From NCBI RefSeq assembly GCF_014352855.1, contig NZ_CP060697.1, forward strand, positions 2,004,001-2,068,000: a stretch of 64,000 nucleotides of DNA, in the 5' to 3' direction. The notes beneath the pieces are model-generated. The model searched no databases. It saw only the letters and a list, made by a program, of their open reading frames with translations, and was not told the DNA's origin. This DNA comes from Sphingomonas sabuli (GTDB lineage Bacteria > Pseudomonadota > Alphaproteobacteria > Sphingomonadales > Sphingomonadaceae). Below, in pieces: positions 48,576 through 57,566 of the stretch. The stretch's first letter is position 1, and every line of letters begins with the position of its first letter. The translations under genes were made by a program, and so were the position numbers.

Positions 48576-49181
48576 CTATCTGGAGGCCGGCGGGGTCTCT
48601 TCCCTTTGATTAGAAACCTGCGTTCGGTGGATGACCGCCCGAATGATTGCCGGAGTCACTCGCGGCTCAATCTTTGATAGTGACTGTAGGAGCCAACGTT
48701 CAGCGGCCGTAGATTCAGCGTCATGCCCGCCGTATGACCAAGCGTGCGGGCACTCCGTCCGGAGCACGAGCGCTGCTGCGTCCAGGGCCCGGGTGCTTAG
48801 CTCATCATATTTCGTGACTTCTCTCGCCCCCCGATGGGCGCCCCTCGATCCCTGACACCCCCGAGCCAATGCTGCTGTCGAGATCGGTGGCCCCGAAAGA
48901 GCGTGACAATCGCCGTATGGATTACTTCGATTCCAATCCTTCATGAGCTCTTCTGCTGCCGCACAAATGCGCCCATCTCCCGGCAGCCGACCGATGGACA
49001 CAGCATAGTCTGCAAGCCGCTCAACAACTGACACAGGAAGGCTCTTCTGCCGACCAATCGAAATTCGCCGAAGCTGCCGCAGGACGTCTTGATCGCTCAA
49101 CCACTCGGCGCGGCGGGTTGCGTCAGCTAGTTCGGCGTATACTGCCGCGGCGCGCTTATGCACCGCCTGATCGTTCTGCAT
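48576..49181 (-). CDS. Hypothetical protein of the island
   Basis: A 201-residue protein of unknown function. The N-terminal half is helical and charged (KRAAAVYAELADATRRAEWL; RQLRRISIGRQKSLPVSVVE). The C-terminal half contains RTECPHAWSYGGHDAESTAA, with one Cys and two His that are too few for a clear zinc site. There is no signal peptide or membrane helix. It lies upstream of AlpA with a 34-base gap that holds the AlpA hairpin, on the same strand, so it may belong to the replication module. Confidence 0.6.
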   Translation of the reverse strand: MQNDQAVHKRAAAVYAELADATRRAEWLSDQDVLRQLRRISIGRQKSLPVSVVERLADYAVSIGRLPGDGRICAAAEELMKDWNRSNPYGDCHALSGPPISTAALARGCQGSRGAHRGAREVTKYDELSTRALDAAALVLRTECPHAWSYGGHDAESTAAERWLLQSLSKIEPRVTPAIIRAVIHRTQVSNQREETPPASR

Positions 49182-49256
49182 TCGCCTGTCGTTTAGCTGG
49201 ACAGAAAACAGTAATGTGGAGCCTGATCAGCGGCACCGGACTGAAGCGACTCAGCA

Positions 49257-50267
49257 TCAGATTAGATCAAGGAAGGCGTGCGCAGCGGGGCCGTTGAGCT
49301 GCTTTTCCCGAAGAAACCAGCAACTGCTTAAAACAGCGGGATCCTGATCCTGCAGGGCTCGGAGGATTCGTAGCCGGTCCATCAAAATGACGTTGTCTGC
49401 AGCGGCCTTGTTGACCCACTCGCCGTTTGTTTGTCGGAAGCAGCCTGGAACGAACAGCACACTTTGCGTTCGGACCTTGGTGTGAAAGCGCGAACGATGA
49501 TAATCGAGGTCCGCTTCGGCCCTCTTCTTCTTCCAGCTGTCGTGCTTCTCATGTGCTGCACACTGGCCCAGAAAGACGTTCCAGCCTCCTTGACCGTCGT
49601 CCAACTTCTGGACGCCGACCAGATCGATGCTCGCATCTCCCTGAGCAGCTTCGTCTTCCGACTTCCAGTCCGGAGCCATCTGCATTCCCATGAACTTGGC
49701 GAGCATCGGGAGAGCAGTACGCAAATCCGTATGGAACCGTTTACGGCGGTCGTCTGAGTTTGGTCCGAACATGATCACGTCGGCAGCCGACGGCATCAGT
49801 TTTCGGAGCACATCGCGACTGATCAATTCGAAATAATCAGCTAATTCCTGCGCTAATCCGCGGGTGTTGCGAAAGGTGCGCGTGCGAGATGCGTACAGGA
49901 GGAAAAGATAAAGGCACTGCAGGGGATTGTAGCGCTCCGAAAGCTTTAAGAGGTTTCCATCAACCTGGAATGGGTATGCTGCGCCGAAGGCTCCGCCCCT
50001 GTATTCGAGCTGGCGGAAACACTCCTCCACATAGATCGCGTGCCGTTCGGCCGTGATTGAGGTTGCCTCTTCGTCTGGCACCCCATCGTCATTTAGGTCT
50101 GGTTCGTCTCTGCTGAGGCCTTCCTCGGCAGGTGCGACCGAAGTTGCTATTAACCCCATCGCGTCCGTTGCGGAGACCGGGCCGCCTGTGGCAACGCACA
50201 CTATTTCTAGCGTGTCAGCGAACAGATGAGGTTGAGTCTTATCGACTCGACCGAGGTCAATCTGCAT
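49257..50267 (-). CDS. Island protein with possible variant PD-(D/E)XK nuclease core
   Basis: A 336-residue protein, no close family name known to me. The middle, residues ~205-245, reads DASIDLVGVQKLDDGQGGWN then VFLGQCAAHEKHDSW. This fits the D...(E/Q)xK layout of restriction-type nucleases (strand-D-V, then strand-Q-x-residue), but the usual Lys is Cys in GQC. The C-terminal part is helical with RLRILRALQDQDPA. Its ATG overlaps the ParB-like stop by 11 bases, so the two are translationally linked. A nuclease or recognition role is inference. Confidence 0.62.
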   Translation of the reverse strand: MQIDLGRVDKTQPHLFADTLEIVCVATGGPVSATDAMGLIATSVAPAEEGLSRDEPDLNDDGVPDEEATSITAERHAIYVEECFRQLEYRGGAFGAAYPFQVDGNLLKLSERYNPLQCLYLFLLYASRTRTFRNTRGLAQELADYFELISRDVLRKLMPSAADVIMFGPNSDDRRKRFHTDLRTALPMLAKFMGMQMAPDWKSEDEAAQGDASIDLVGVQKLDDGQGGWNVFLGQCAAHEKHDSWKKKRAEADLDYHRSRFHTKVRTQSVLFVPGCFRQTNGEWVNKAAADNVILMDRLRILRALQDQDPAVLSSCWFLREKQLNGPAAHAFLDLI

Positions 50268-51318
50268 TGTTCTCGTCGAACGCAGTTTTGAGGTTCCGCG
50301 CCTGTCTCTCGATCGATGTGACAGTCGCGGCGCGCGGCTCAGAGTAATGTACTTCCGCGACGATCGAGTTTGCGGTTCTTAGAGAACTCTGAACCGACAC
50401 GATTATGGAGTCGAATTCCTCGTCAATGCCGTCTGTGAATCTATATGCTTGATCTAGATCCATACCCCGGCGAAATTTCTCAAGTGCGTCGGGATTCGAA
50501 ACGACCCTAGACAACTGAACGAGGTTTCGTGACTCTCCTAAACGTGTTCTTCCTTGTTCGTGCTTGACGAACATCCAAGAGAATAGTTCGCGAAGCCGAT
50601 CCTGATTGATTACTCGCTGATCGACCGGGTCATCGGGGTTATCGTACACAAAGTTCTGAATACCATCGTAATCTAAAGCGGTGGACAAAAGTGAGAACTT
50701 AACAGACTCCTCGTCCACATCTGGAAGATCGAAGAACTCATGGTGCGCCGCGACTTCGTATGCATCGTGCGCCTTAAGGGCGCGCGTAATAAAATCGGTT
50801 CTACTCCCAATGGTTCGAGCGACAGCTCTGGCACGTTCGTTGAAGTCGGCTCCATTGGCAACCTCGAAGAGCTGCCTTGCATAGCGCGCCTTCGCAAGCG
50901 CCCCCCATGGTTTCACGCCGGCGATGTGTTTGTTGCCCAGATAATTTAGAACATCCGCGCGCGCATCGTATATAGCAACGGGGACGATTGCCGGACGGTG
51001 CGCAGCCCGTTCAACGGCCTGTGCAATGCGCGCGGGCATATCATCGAAGCGCTCGCCCAAGAGAAGTTTAAGAGCAGTAAGGCGCCGGTTGCCCTCGATG
51101 ATGGTGATTCTGCCCTCGGCTGTAGCGACACCGATTAGAGGCTCCGACTCGAAGTAACCATTTGAACCTATGGCGGAGACTATCTCATCAATTGAAGATG
51201 TCAGAGCGAGGTATCGAAGCATCTCGTCAGGTGCGCGGGGCAAGCCGCTAGGAAGCCTTGGATTTTCTGGGTCCAAGTCGAGCTGATCTACCGGTAATTG
51301 TTCTAGAGTTCTGAACAT
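50257..51318 (-). CDS. ParB/Srx-domain protein, second in the island
   Basis: A 353-residue protein from ATG 51318. Residues ~5-80 hold a ParB/Srx domain: LPVDQLDLDPENPRLPSGLP, then ITIIEGNRRLTALKLLLGER, the vieGnrRltAlk motif. The remainder is helical with a conserved-looking GNKHIAGVKPWGALAKARYA segment. GC content here is clearly lower than in the flanks. TTG 51399 is an alternative that adds 27 residues, but has no ribosome-binding site, while AGG lies five bases before ATG 51318. It overlaps the variant-nuclease gene, so they form a two-gene module. Confidence 0.8.
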   Translation of the reverse strand: MFRTLEQLPVDQLDLDPENPRLPSGLPRAPDEMLRYLALTSSIDEIVSAIGSNGYFESEPLIGVATAEGRITIIEGNRRLTALKLLLGERFDDMPARIAQAVERAAHRPAIVPVAIYDARADVLNYLGNKHIAGVKPWGALAKARYARQLFEVANGADFNERARAVARTIGSRTDFITRALKAHDAYEVAAHHEFFDLPDVDEESVKFSLLSTALDYDGIQNFVYDNPDDPVDQRVINQDRLRELFSWMFVKHEQGRTRLGESRNLVQLSRVVSNPDALEKFRRGMDLDQAYRFTDGIDEEFDSIIVSVQSSLRTANSIVAEVHYSEPRAATVTSIERQARNLKTAFDENNAD

Positions 51319-51429
51319 GAGTGCCTGGATTTCTGAATCTGCGTGGAGGTCCGCTAGCGCGAGCCGCCCGTTCGTTGAAAGCCGTTCGCCCTCGGGCAAG
51401 TCGCGGTGCCAATCCGAGTCGGCGCCAAG

Positions 51430-52584
51430 CTAGCTTTTACTAGGCTCCTTTAGCAACTTCGCCCAGGTCGCCAATGCCAAGCGCCGCTCCTTCATCCGCT
51501 CATAGCGATCGTACACCCCGAGCAAGCCTGACAGCTGGTGACCCAGGACGAGCTCAGCAGTCATCGCGTCCACACCCGCTCTCGATAGCTGCGTACGGAC
51601 CGTCCTCCGGAAGTCGTGGATGACGAAGGTCGCAAAGTCTTGCGGGAGCGACTTGTCCAGCTTCTTCTTCGCCTTCGAGAATCCCGACACCGGCCGCGCG
51701 CCATTTGTTGTCGAGAATAGGTAAGGTCCCTCTTGTGACGGCAGTGAACTCATGATTTTTGCAGCCGCTGGGGGAAGTGGCACCACATGCGGTCGGCCGT
51801 TTTTCCGTTCGCTCCCTGGTACGATCAGCTCGTCACCATGCAGCCAGCCGCGCCTGGCGCTTGCGATCTCTCGTAAGCGGCAACCTGTCAGCAACAAGAG
51901 CTGGTAAATGGGCCCGAAGGGGTAACCCAGCTGAGCAGCGGCAGCGTAAACCTGCTTTGCCTCTCCGAGCGTGAGGGCCCTTTCCCGCGGCTTCATAGCG
52001 ATCCTGAGACGCATGCCGGCAAACGGATTGACCTCCACAAAGCCGTGGTCGGCGGCCCAGTTGAACATCGCGACAACTTGCTTGCGGACCTCAAACTGCC
52101 GAGATGGCGCAAGCGGCTGTAGCAGCTGAGCGAGTTCTCCGCGGGACAGGCTGCTGAGGTCGCGTCGACCCCATTTTGGCTCAACATAGTTCTCCAGAAG
52201 GCGCCTCTTTTCACGCAGCAGCTTCACCTTCACGTTGTCGCAGTAGGCGGCGATCAACTCCTTTACGGTCGTCGGCTGTCGACTCGACGGCGGGCGGGGC
52301 TCACTGCCGCTGAGTGCCTTGGCCCGAATTGCCAACGCAGCAGCTCGGGCTTCGGCCAAGGTCATTGCCGGCCAATAGCCCAGAGTGATACGCCGTTTAG
52401 CGCCGGCTCTGTTCCTGCCAAGAACCGGATCGAAGTCACCTCCGGCGGCCACCCGATACGTCACGCTCCAGCTCTTGCGTCCATCTGGCGACACTCTCAG
52501 GGTCAGGCCATGGCCGTCCGGCAGTTCAACACGCTTTCCAGGCAGAGGTCGAGCATTCCGAACCTTCACATCAGTCAAAAGCAT
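51430..52584 (-). CDS. int: Tyrosine-type integrase, P4-like
   Basis: A 384-residue integrase. The N-terminal DUF4102 arm-binding domain (LPDGHGLTLRVSPDGRKSWS) is followed by the core-binding SAM-like domain and the catalytic domain. The active residues are Arg in LLLTGCRLREIASAR, His-x-x-Arg in IHDFRRTVRTQLSRAG, His in ELVLGHQLSG, and Tyr in GVYDRYERM. The frame opens at TTG 52632, but the ATG at 52584 gives MLLTDVKVRNARPLPGK, the standard N-terminus, with GGAAGGG upstream. It lies 141 bases from the right repeat and should recombine the two att sites. Confidence 0.95.
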   Translation of the reverse strand: MLLTDVKVRNARPLPGKRVELPDGHGLTLRVSPDGRKSWSVTYRVAAGGDFDPVLGRNRAGAKRRITLGYWPAMTLAEARAAALAIRAKALSGSEPRPPSSRQPTTVKELIAAYCDNVKVKLLREKRRLLENYVEPKWGRRDLSSLSRGELAQLLQPLAPSRQFEVRKQVVAMFNWAADHGFVEVNPFAGMRLRIAMKPRERALTLGEAKQVYAAAAQLGYPFGPIYQLLLLTGCRLREIASARRGWLHGDELIVPGSERKNGRPHVVPLPPAAAKIMSSLPSQEGPYLFSTTNGARPVSGFSKAKKKLDKSLPQDFATFVIHDFRRTVRTQLSRAGVDAMTAELVLGHQLSGLLGVYDRYERMKERRLALATWAKLLKEPSKS

Positions 52585-52725
52585 TTCGGGGGCCCTTCCG
52601 GGGCCGTTTGAGCTAGGCTGTCGCGGGCTCAAACGGGTCTTCGAGAGACCCTATAGCTATCCAACTGATTGAAATCTATAGACAGGAAGAGACGTGGAGA
52701 AACGCAGTGGGATTTCGGGCCTGCG

Positions 52726-52775
52726 CCTTGGTAAGGCTGAGGTCGTGAGTTCAATCCTCACCGGCAGCACCATTT
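52726..52775 (+). repeat. attR: second 50-bp direct repeat of the tRNA-Thr 3' part
   Basis: Identical to 37340-37389. No tRNA 5' half precedes it, so this copy is only the displaced 3' end. A hairpin CCCGCTT-GCC-AAGCGGG follows at 52796-52812; it has a T-run only for the minus strand. Confidence 0.95.
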
Positions 52776-52835
52776 TCTCTTGACCGTGAAAAACCCCCGC
52801 TTGCCAAGCGGGCATCATTACGGTTGAGCGCGACG

Positions 52836-53837
52836 ATGCGTTTCTTCTCCGACAATGCCGCGCCGGCGCACCCCAGGGTGCTGCAGGCTATCGAGCGCGC
52901 CAATCGGCTCGACACCGCTTATGACGGCGACGGCTGGAGCCGGCAGCTCGACGGCGCTTTCTCCGACCTGTTCGGAACGCCGGCCCGGGCGCTGTGGGTA
53001 ACGACCGGCACGGCTGCCAACTGCCTTGCGCTGGCCGCCCTGTGCCCGCCGTTCGGCGCCATCGTCTGCCACAAGGATGCGCATATCGAGAATGACGAGG
53101 CCGGGGCCCCGGCCTTCTTCACGCACGGTGCGAAGCTGATGTTGGTCGACGGGCCCGGAGCCAAAGTGACGCCCGACGCCGTCAATGCCGCCTGCGACCG
53201 GGTGCGTGCCGACGTCCATCAGGTCCAGCCGCGCGCGCTGTCGATCACCAACGCCACCGAATATGGGCTCGCTTATGTACCCGACGAGGTGGCGGCATTG
53301 GGCGATATCGCTCGGGCGCGCGGGCTCGGCTTCCACATGGACGGGGCGCGCTTCGCCAACGCCATCGTCAGCACCGGTGCCGACCCCGCCGACGTGACCT
53401 GGCGGGCCGGCGTCGACGCCTTGTCTTTCGGCTTCGTCAAGAACGGCGGGCTCAACGCCGAAGCGCTGGTCCTGTTCGACATGGACCTGGCCGACGAAAT
53501 CGCCGTCCGCCGCAAGCGGGCGGGCCACTTGCTGTCCAAGGGCCGGATGCTTGCGGCACAGATCCTGGCAATGCTCGACGACGGGCTGTGGCTCGACACC
53601 GCGCGGGCCGCCAACGCCGCGGCCCATATGCTGGCCGATGCCGCGCCGGACCGGCTGGTCTACCCGGTCGAAGCCAACGAGATCTTCCTTAACGTGTCGG
53701 CGGACGAAGCCGCGTCGCTGCGCGCCGCGGGTTTCGACTTCTACGACTGGGCGCCGGGCGAAATCCGGTTGGTGACCAGCTGGGACCAGTCGGGCGAGCC
53801 GGTGGAAAAGCTCGCCGCGGCGATTGCCGCCTTGTGA
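52836..53837 (+). CDS. ltaE: Low-specificity L-threonine aldolase
   Basis: A 333-residue PLP enzyme that splits threonine or allo-threonine to glycine and acetaldehyde. The N-terminal FFSDNAAPAHPRVLQAI, the substrate loop and HMDGARFANA are family marks, and the PLP Lys lies in SFGFVKNGGLNAEALVLFD, the FxKNG variant of the family. The start at 52836 is an ATG; a TTG 12 bases upstream is possible. It is the first core gene after attR. The stop overlaps the transporter GTG as GTGA. Confidence 0.88.
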   Translation: MRFFSDNAAPAHPRVLQAIERANRLDTAYDGDGWSRQLDGAFSDLFGTPARALWVTTGTAANCLALAALCPPFGAIVCHKDAHIENDEAGAPAFFTHGAKLMLVDGPGAKVTPDAVNAACDRVRADVHQVQPRALSITNATEYGLAYVPDEVAALGDIARARGLGFHMDGARFANAIVSTGADPADVTWRAGVDALSFGFVKNGGLNAEALVLFDMDLADEIAVRRKRAGHLLSKGRMLAAQILAMLDDGLWLDTARAANAAAHMLADAAPDRLVYPVEANEIFLNVSADEAASLRAAGFDFYDWAPGEIRLVTSWDQSGEPVEKLAAAIAAL

Positions 53838-54757
53838 GCCGACCGCGCGTCGACCTGTCGGTCGTCGTTCCATTCATCATTTTCACCGTCATCTGGGGAT
53901 CGACCTGGATCGTCATCCGCGATCAGCTGGGCACCGTCCCGGCGCAATGGTCGATCGCCTACCGCTTCATCATCGCCGGACTGGCGATGGCCGCGGTGGC
54001 GGTGTGGAAGGGCCATTCGCTGCGGCTCGACCGCGCCGGCTTCGCCGCGGCGGCCGTACTTGGCGTGCTCCAGTTCGTGATCAACTTTCACGCCGTCTAC
54101 GCCGCCGAACATCACATCACGTCGGGGCTGGTGGCGACGGTGTTCGCGCTGTTGCTGATTCCCAACAGCCTGCTTGCCTGGGCAGTGCTGGGCCAGCGGC
54201 CGGGCGCGCGGTTCGCGATCAGCTCGCTGGTCGCGGTCGCCGGCATCGCCTTGCTGTTCGCGCACGAACTGGGCGAAAATCCCGACCGGTCGGCCGGCAT
54301 CCTGATCGGCATTGCCCTGACCCTTGGCGGGATGCTCGGTGCGTCGGCGGCCAATGTCTTTCAGGCGATCGATCGCGTCCGGCGCTACCCGCTGTTCGCG
54401 CTGCTCGCCTGGGCAATGCTGTTTGGCGCCCTGTTCGACAGCATCATTGCGCTGGCCGTCGCCGGCCCGCCGGTCATCGAAACCCGGTTCGGCTACTGGC
54501 TCGGGCTCGTCTACCTCGCGCTGTTCGCCTCCGCGCTGGCGTTCAGCCTGTATCTGCCGGTGGTGCGCAAGATCGGGCCGGGCAAGGCGGCCTATTCCAG
54601 CGTGCTGGTGCCGATCATTGCGATGGGTTTCTCGACTTGGCTCGAAGGCTATCGCTGGACCCCGGTCGCCGCGGCGGGCGCCCTGCTTGCGCTCGGCGGA
54701 ATGGTCGGAGCGCTAAGCCGGAGCCGCGCGGTTGTGGCGGCGCCCGACGCCGCCTAA
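53834..54757 (+). CDS. DMT-superfamily transporter (EamA family)
   Basis: A 307-residue integral membrane protein with about ten helices, in two EamA halves. The first begins VPFIIFTVIWGSTWIVIRDQ and the second LAWAMLFGALFDSIIALAVA, with a C-terminal helix and short basic tail. Members export or import small metabolites such as amino acids; the substrate is unknown. It starts at GTG 53834, overlapping ltaE. Coupling to threonine aldolase hints at amino-acid traffic, but this is weak inference. Confidence 0.9.
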   Translation: MSRPRVDLSVVVPFIIFTVIWGSTWIVIRDQLGTVPAQWSIAYRFIIAGLAMAAVAVWKGHSLRLDRAGFAAAAVLGVLQFVINFHAVYAAEHHITSGLVATVFALLLIPNSLLAWAVLGQRPGARFAISSLVAVAGIALLFAHELGENPDRSAGILIGIALTLGGMLGASAANVFQAIDRVRRYPLFALLAWAMLFGALFDSIIALAVAGPPVIETRFGYWLGLVYLALFASALAFSLYLPVVRKIGPGKAAYSSVLVPIIAMGFSTWLEGYRWTPVAAAGALLALGGMVGALSRSRAVVAAPDAA

Positions 54758-54767
54758 GTCCCTGGCC

Positions 54768-57365
54768 ATGGACGTCAGAATGAACGCGGAAGCCCCGCAG
54801 AACCCAACCCACACAGAATTCCGCCGCCAGGATTACCGCCCGCCCGACTGGCTGGTGCCGGCCATCGCGCTGGACTTCGACCTGGGGATCGAAACGACGC
54901 GGGTGAAAGCGACGCTGACTGTTGAACGCAACGGCGGGCACGACCGCCCGCTGCGGCTCGACGGGGACGAGATCCAGCCGCTGGCGGTCCGTGTGGATGG
55001 CCAGGATGCGGACTGGTCGATGGACGGCGACACATTGGTCGTCGCCGTCGCCGGCGATCGGGCGAGGGTCGAAACCGAAGTCGCCATTTACCCGGCCAGC
55101 AACAGCAAGCTGATGGGGCTTTACGCCTCCAACGGCATGCTGTGCACGCAGTGCGAGGCCGAAGGCTTCCGCCGCATCACCTTCTTCCCCGATCGTCCCG
55201 ACGTGCTGAGCCGATATGCGGTGCGCATGACGGGCGACAAGGCGGCGTTCCCGATCCTGCTGACCAACGGCAATCCGCTGCGCACGGGCGAGGACGGGGC
55301 GCGCCATTGGGCGGAATGGGAAGACCCGTTCCCCAAGCCGTCCTATCTGTTCGCGCTGGTCGCGGGCGATCTCAAGCCGAACCATGACAGCTTCACGACC
55401 AGGAGCGGCCGCAAGGTCGATCTCAACATCTGGGTGCGCGAAGCGGACCTGCCGCGGACCGGCCATGCGATGGCTGCGCTCAAGCAATCGATGGCCTGGG
55501 ACGAGGAAACCTACGGCCGCGAATACGACCTCGACCTGTTCAACATCGTTGCCGTCAGCGATTTCAACATGGGCGCGATGGAGAACAAGGGCCTGAACGT
55601 CTTCAACACGGCGTATGTGCTGGCCGACCCCGACACCGCGACCGACACCGATTTCGACAATATCGCGCGGGTCGTCGCCCACGAATATTTCCACAATTGG
55701 TCTGGCAACCGGGTCACCTGCCGCGACTGGTTCCAGCTGAGCCTGAAAGAAGGCTTCACGGTCTTCCGCGACCAAGGATTCTCCGCCGACACCGGCAGCC
55801 CCGCGGTCAAGCGCATCGACGACGTGCGCACGCTGCGCGCGATCCAGTTTCCGGAAGATTCGGGGCCGCTGGCCCATTCGGTACGGCCCGACAGCTATGT
55901 GGAAATTTCGAACTTCTACACCGCCACCGTCTACAACAAGGGCGCCGAGCTGATCCGGATGATGCGGACCATCCTTGGTCCCGACAAATTCCGCGCCGGC
56001 ACCGACCTTTATTTCGACCGCCATGACGGCGAAGCCGCGACCTGCGACGATTTCGTCAAGGCGCTGGAAGATGCCAGCGGTGTCGATCTGACCCACCTCA
56101 AGCTATGGTATTCGCAGGCCGGCACGCCGAAGGTGACGGCCAGCCTCGACCAGGATGGCGGCACGGCGGTGCTGAAGCTGGCCCAGACGGTCCCGCCGAC
56201 GCCCGGCCACCCGGTCAAACAACCGATGCCGATCCCGCTCAAAGTGGCGCTGATCGGCGAGCGCAGCGGTGCGGAGATCGCGCCGGAACGGCTGGTGATC
56301 CTCGACGCCGCCGACGACACGGTCGAATTCGACGGTCTGGATGAACCCGCGTTGCTGTCAATCAACCGCGGCTTCTCCGCCCCGGTGGACTTGCAGGTCG
56401 ATCGCCGGGCCGGGGAGCTGGAGAAGCTCGCGGCCAGCGATAGCGATCCGTTCGCCCGCTACGAAGCGATCCAGGAACTGATGATGCGCTGGCTGATCGC
56501 CGCCGCGCAGGGTGAGGTAGCGGATATCGAACCCGTCATCCGCGCCGTGGGCGACACGTTGCGATCCAACCAGCTCGACGCCGCGCTGAAGGCAGAAGCG
56601 ATCCTGCCGCCGAGCGAGGCGGTGATCGGCGACCGCATGGACCGGGTCGATCCCGATGCCATTCACGGCGCGCGTGAGAGGCTGCGCGCGGCGATCGGCG
56701 CGCGCCTGTCCGACGAATTGTCGAGCGCCCAGCGCGAAGGCGGCGCCCCGGGCAGCGACCTGTCGTCGCGGGCGAAGGGTACCCGCCGCCTGCGCTCGAT
56801 CGCGCTCGATTTCCTCGCCGCGGCCGACGCCCAGGCCGGCGCCCGGCTGGCCAAGGTGCAATTCGATGCTGCCGACAACATGACGGACCGGTCCGGCGCG
56901 CTGCGCGTGCTGGCGTCGCTCGACATGCCGGAGCGGGTCGCGGCGCTGGAAGCCTTCTATCGCCGCCACGCGGACGATCCGCTGGTGATCGACAAATGGT
57001 TCGGGGTGCAGGCGATGGCGCAGCGGCCGGATGCCCTGGACCAGGTCCGCGAGCTGATCCGTCACGAGCGGTTCACGTTCGCCAATCCCAACCGGCTGCG
57101 TTCGGTCGCGGGCGTGTTCGGGATGAACCAGTGGGCGCTGCATCACGCGTCGGGCGAAGGCTATCGCTTCCTCACCGACCTCATTCTCGAAGCCGACAAG
57201 GTCAATCCGCAAGTCGCCGCCAGAATGGTCCCGCCGCTCGGACGCTGGAAGCGTTTCGACGACCAGCGCCAGGCGCTGATGCGCGAGCAGCTGGAACGCA
57301 TCGTCGCCACGCCGGGACTGTCCAAGGACGTCCACGAGCAGGCGAGTAAAAGCTTGGGGGGGTAA
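54768..57365 (+). CDS. pepN: Aminopeptidase N (M1)
   Basis: An 865-residue M1 aminopeptidase of the E. coli PepN type. Exopeptidase motif GAMENKGLN, zinc motif VAHEYFHNWSGNRVTCRDW and the third ligand Glu in LSLKEGFTVFRDQ are intact. The C-terminal half is the helical bowl. The start at 54768 (MDVRMNAEA) or 54780 is possible. The protein ends SKSLGG with its last codons in a G7 tract (57356-57362) just before TAA. One base fewer there would let the frame run on into a 56-residue membrane segment. Confidence 0.95.
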   Translation: MDVRMNAEAPQNPTHTEFRRQDYRPPDWLVPAIALDFDLGIETTRVKATLTVERNGGHDRPLRLDGDEIQPLAVRVDGQDADWSMDGDTLVVAVAGDRARVETEVAIYPASNSKLMGLYASNGMLCTQCEAEGFRRITFFPDRPDVLSRYAVRMTGDKAAFPILLTNGNPLRTGEDGARHWAEWEDPFPKPSYLFALVAGDLKPNHDSFTTRSGRKVDLNIWVREADLPRTGHAMAALKQSMAWDEETYGREYDLDLFNIVAVSDFNMGAMENKGLNVFNTAYVLADPDTATDTDFDNIARVVAHEYFHNWSGNRVTCRDWFQLSLKEGFTVFRDQGFSADTGSPAVKRIDDVRTLRAIQFPEDSGPLAHSVRPDSYVEISNFYTATVYNKGAELIRMMRTILGPDKFRAGTDLYFDRHDGEAATCDDFVKALEDASGVDLTHLKLWYSQAGTPKVTASLDQDGGTAVLKLAQTVPPTPGHPVKQPMPIPLKVALIGERSGAEIAPERLVILDAADDTVEFDGLDEPALLSINRGFSAPVDLQVDRRAGELEKLAASDSDPFARYEAIQELMMRWLIAAAQGEVADIEPVIRAVGDTLRSNQLDAALKAEAILPPSEAVIGDRMDRVDPDAIHGARERLRAAIGARLSDELSSAQREGGAPGSDLSSRAKGTRRLRSIALDFLAAADAQAGARLAKVQFDAADNMTDRSGALRVLASLDMPERVAALEAFYRRHADDPLVIDKWFGVQAMAQRPDALDQVRELIRHERFTFANPNRLRSVAGVFGMNQWALHHASGEGYRFLTDLILEADKVNPQVAARMVPPLGRWKRFDDQRQALMREQLERIVATPGLSKDVHEQASKSLGG

Positions 57366-57534
57366 CGACCCGCAAAACAAGACACCGGGGACGCTAATTC
57401 TAATCGTTCTCGGGGCCGCTGTCCTTATTGGCGGGATCCTCTACCAAGTGGGGCGCATCAAGCGCTGCTGGAAGAGCGGCAACTCGGCCATCGGCCCGGC
57501 GGCATTACGACAATATTGCGTCCCGAAGGAATGA
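57364..57534 (+). pseudogene. Start-less short membrane ORF after the pepN G7 tract
   Basis: From 57364 to the TGA at 57532-57534 a frame encodes 56 residues: a polar NDPQNKTPG start, one strong helix (TLILIVLGAAVLIGGILYQ), a basic stop-transfer RIKRCWK and a C-terminal tail ending YCVPKE. The layout is that of a real single-pass protein. No ATG, GTG or TTG lies in frame upstream before pepN. A shift of one G in the G7 tract would fuse it to the end of PepN or supply a TTG start. It may be a slippage product, a broken gene or a sequencing error. Confidence 0.4.
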
Positions 57535-57566
57535 CAGCGCGCGCTGCCGCCAGCACGCTCGCTCGA

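Larger units (their letters stand above)
37390..52725. mobile_element. Integrative element (~15.3 kb) in tRNA-Thr with defence cargo
   Basis: The region between the 50-bp repeats holds a tyrosine integrase next to the right end, an AlpA-type regulator and a primase-polymerase/helicase, which form a replication-excision core. The cargo is a 5mC methyltransferase, ParB-like, SNF2, Vsr, PLD nuclease, EVE-HNH, HEPN/RES and a second ParB-like pair. Base composition is lower in GC than the flanks: in one line, 50401-50460, I count 25 of 60 G+C. No capsid, terminase, portal or conjugation genes were found, so it is a non-autonomous or satellite-like element, or an integrative element whose transfer depends on helpers. 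Confidence 0.93.

Noticed and set aside
52796..52812. Hairpin CCCGCTT-GCC-AAGCGGG just after attR as a terminator for the tRNA
   Set aside because: The T-run is on the minus-strand side only (AAAAA before it on plus), and no minus-strand gene ends there, so no clear role.
54615..56096. 493-residue minus-strand frame over pepN
   Set aside because: pepN has GAMEN and HEYFH in the right order; the antisense frame has no recognisable domain.
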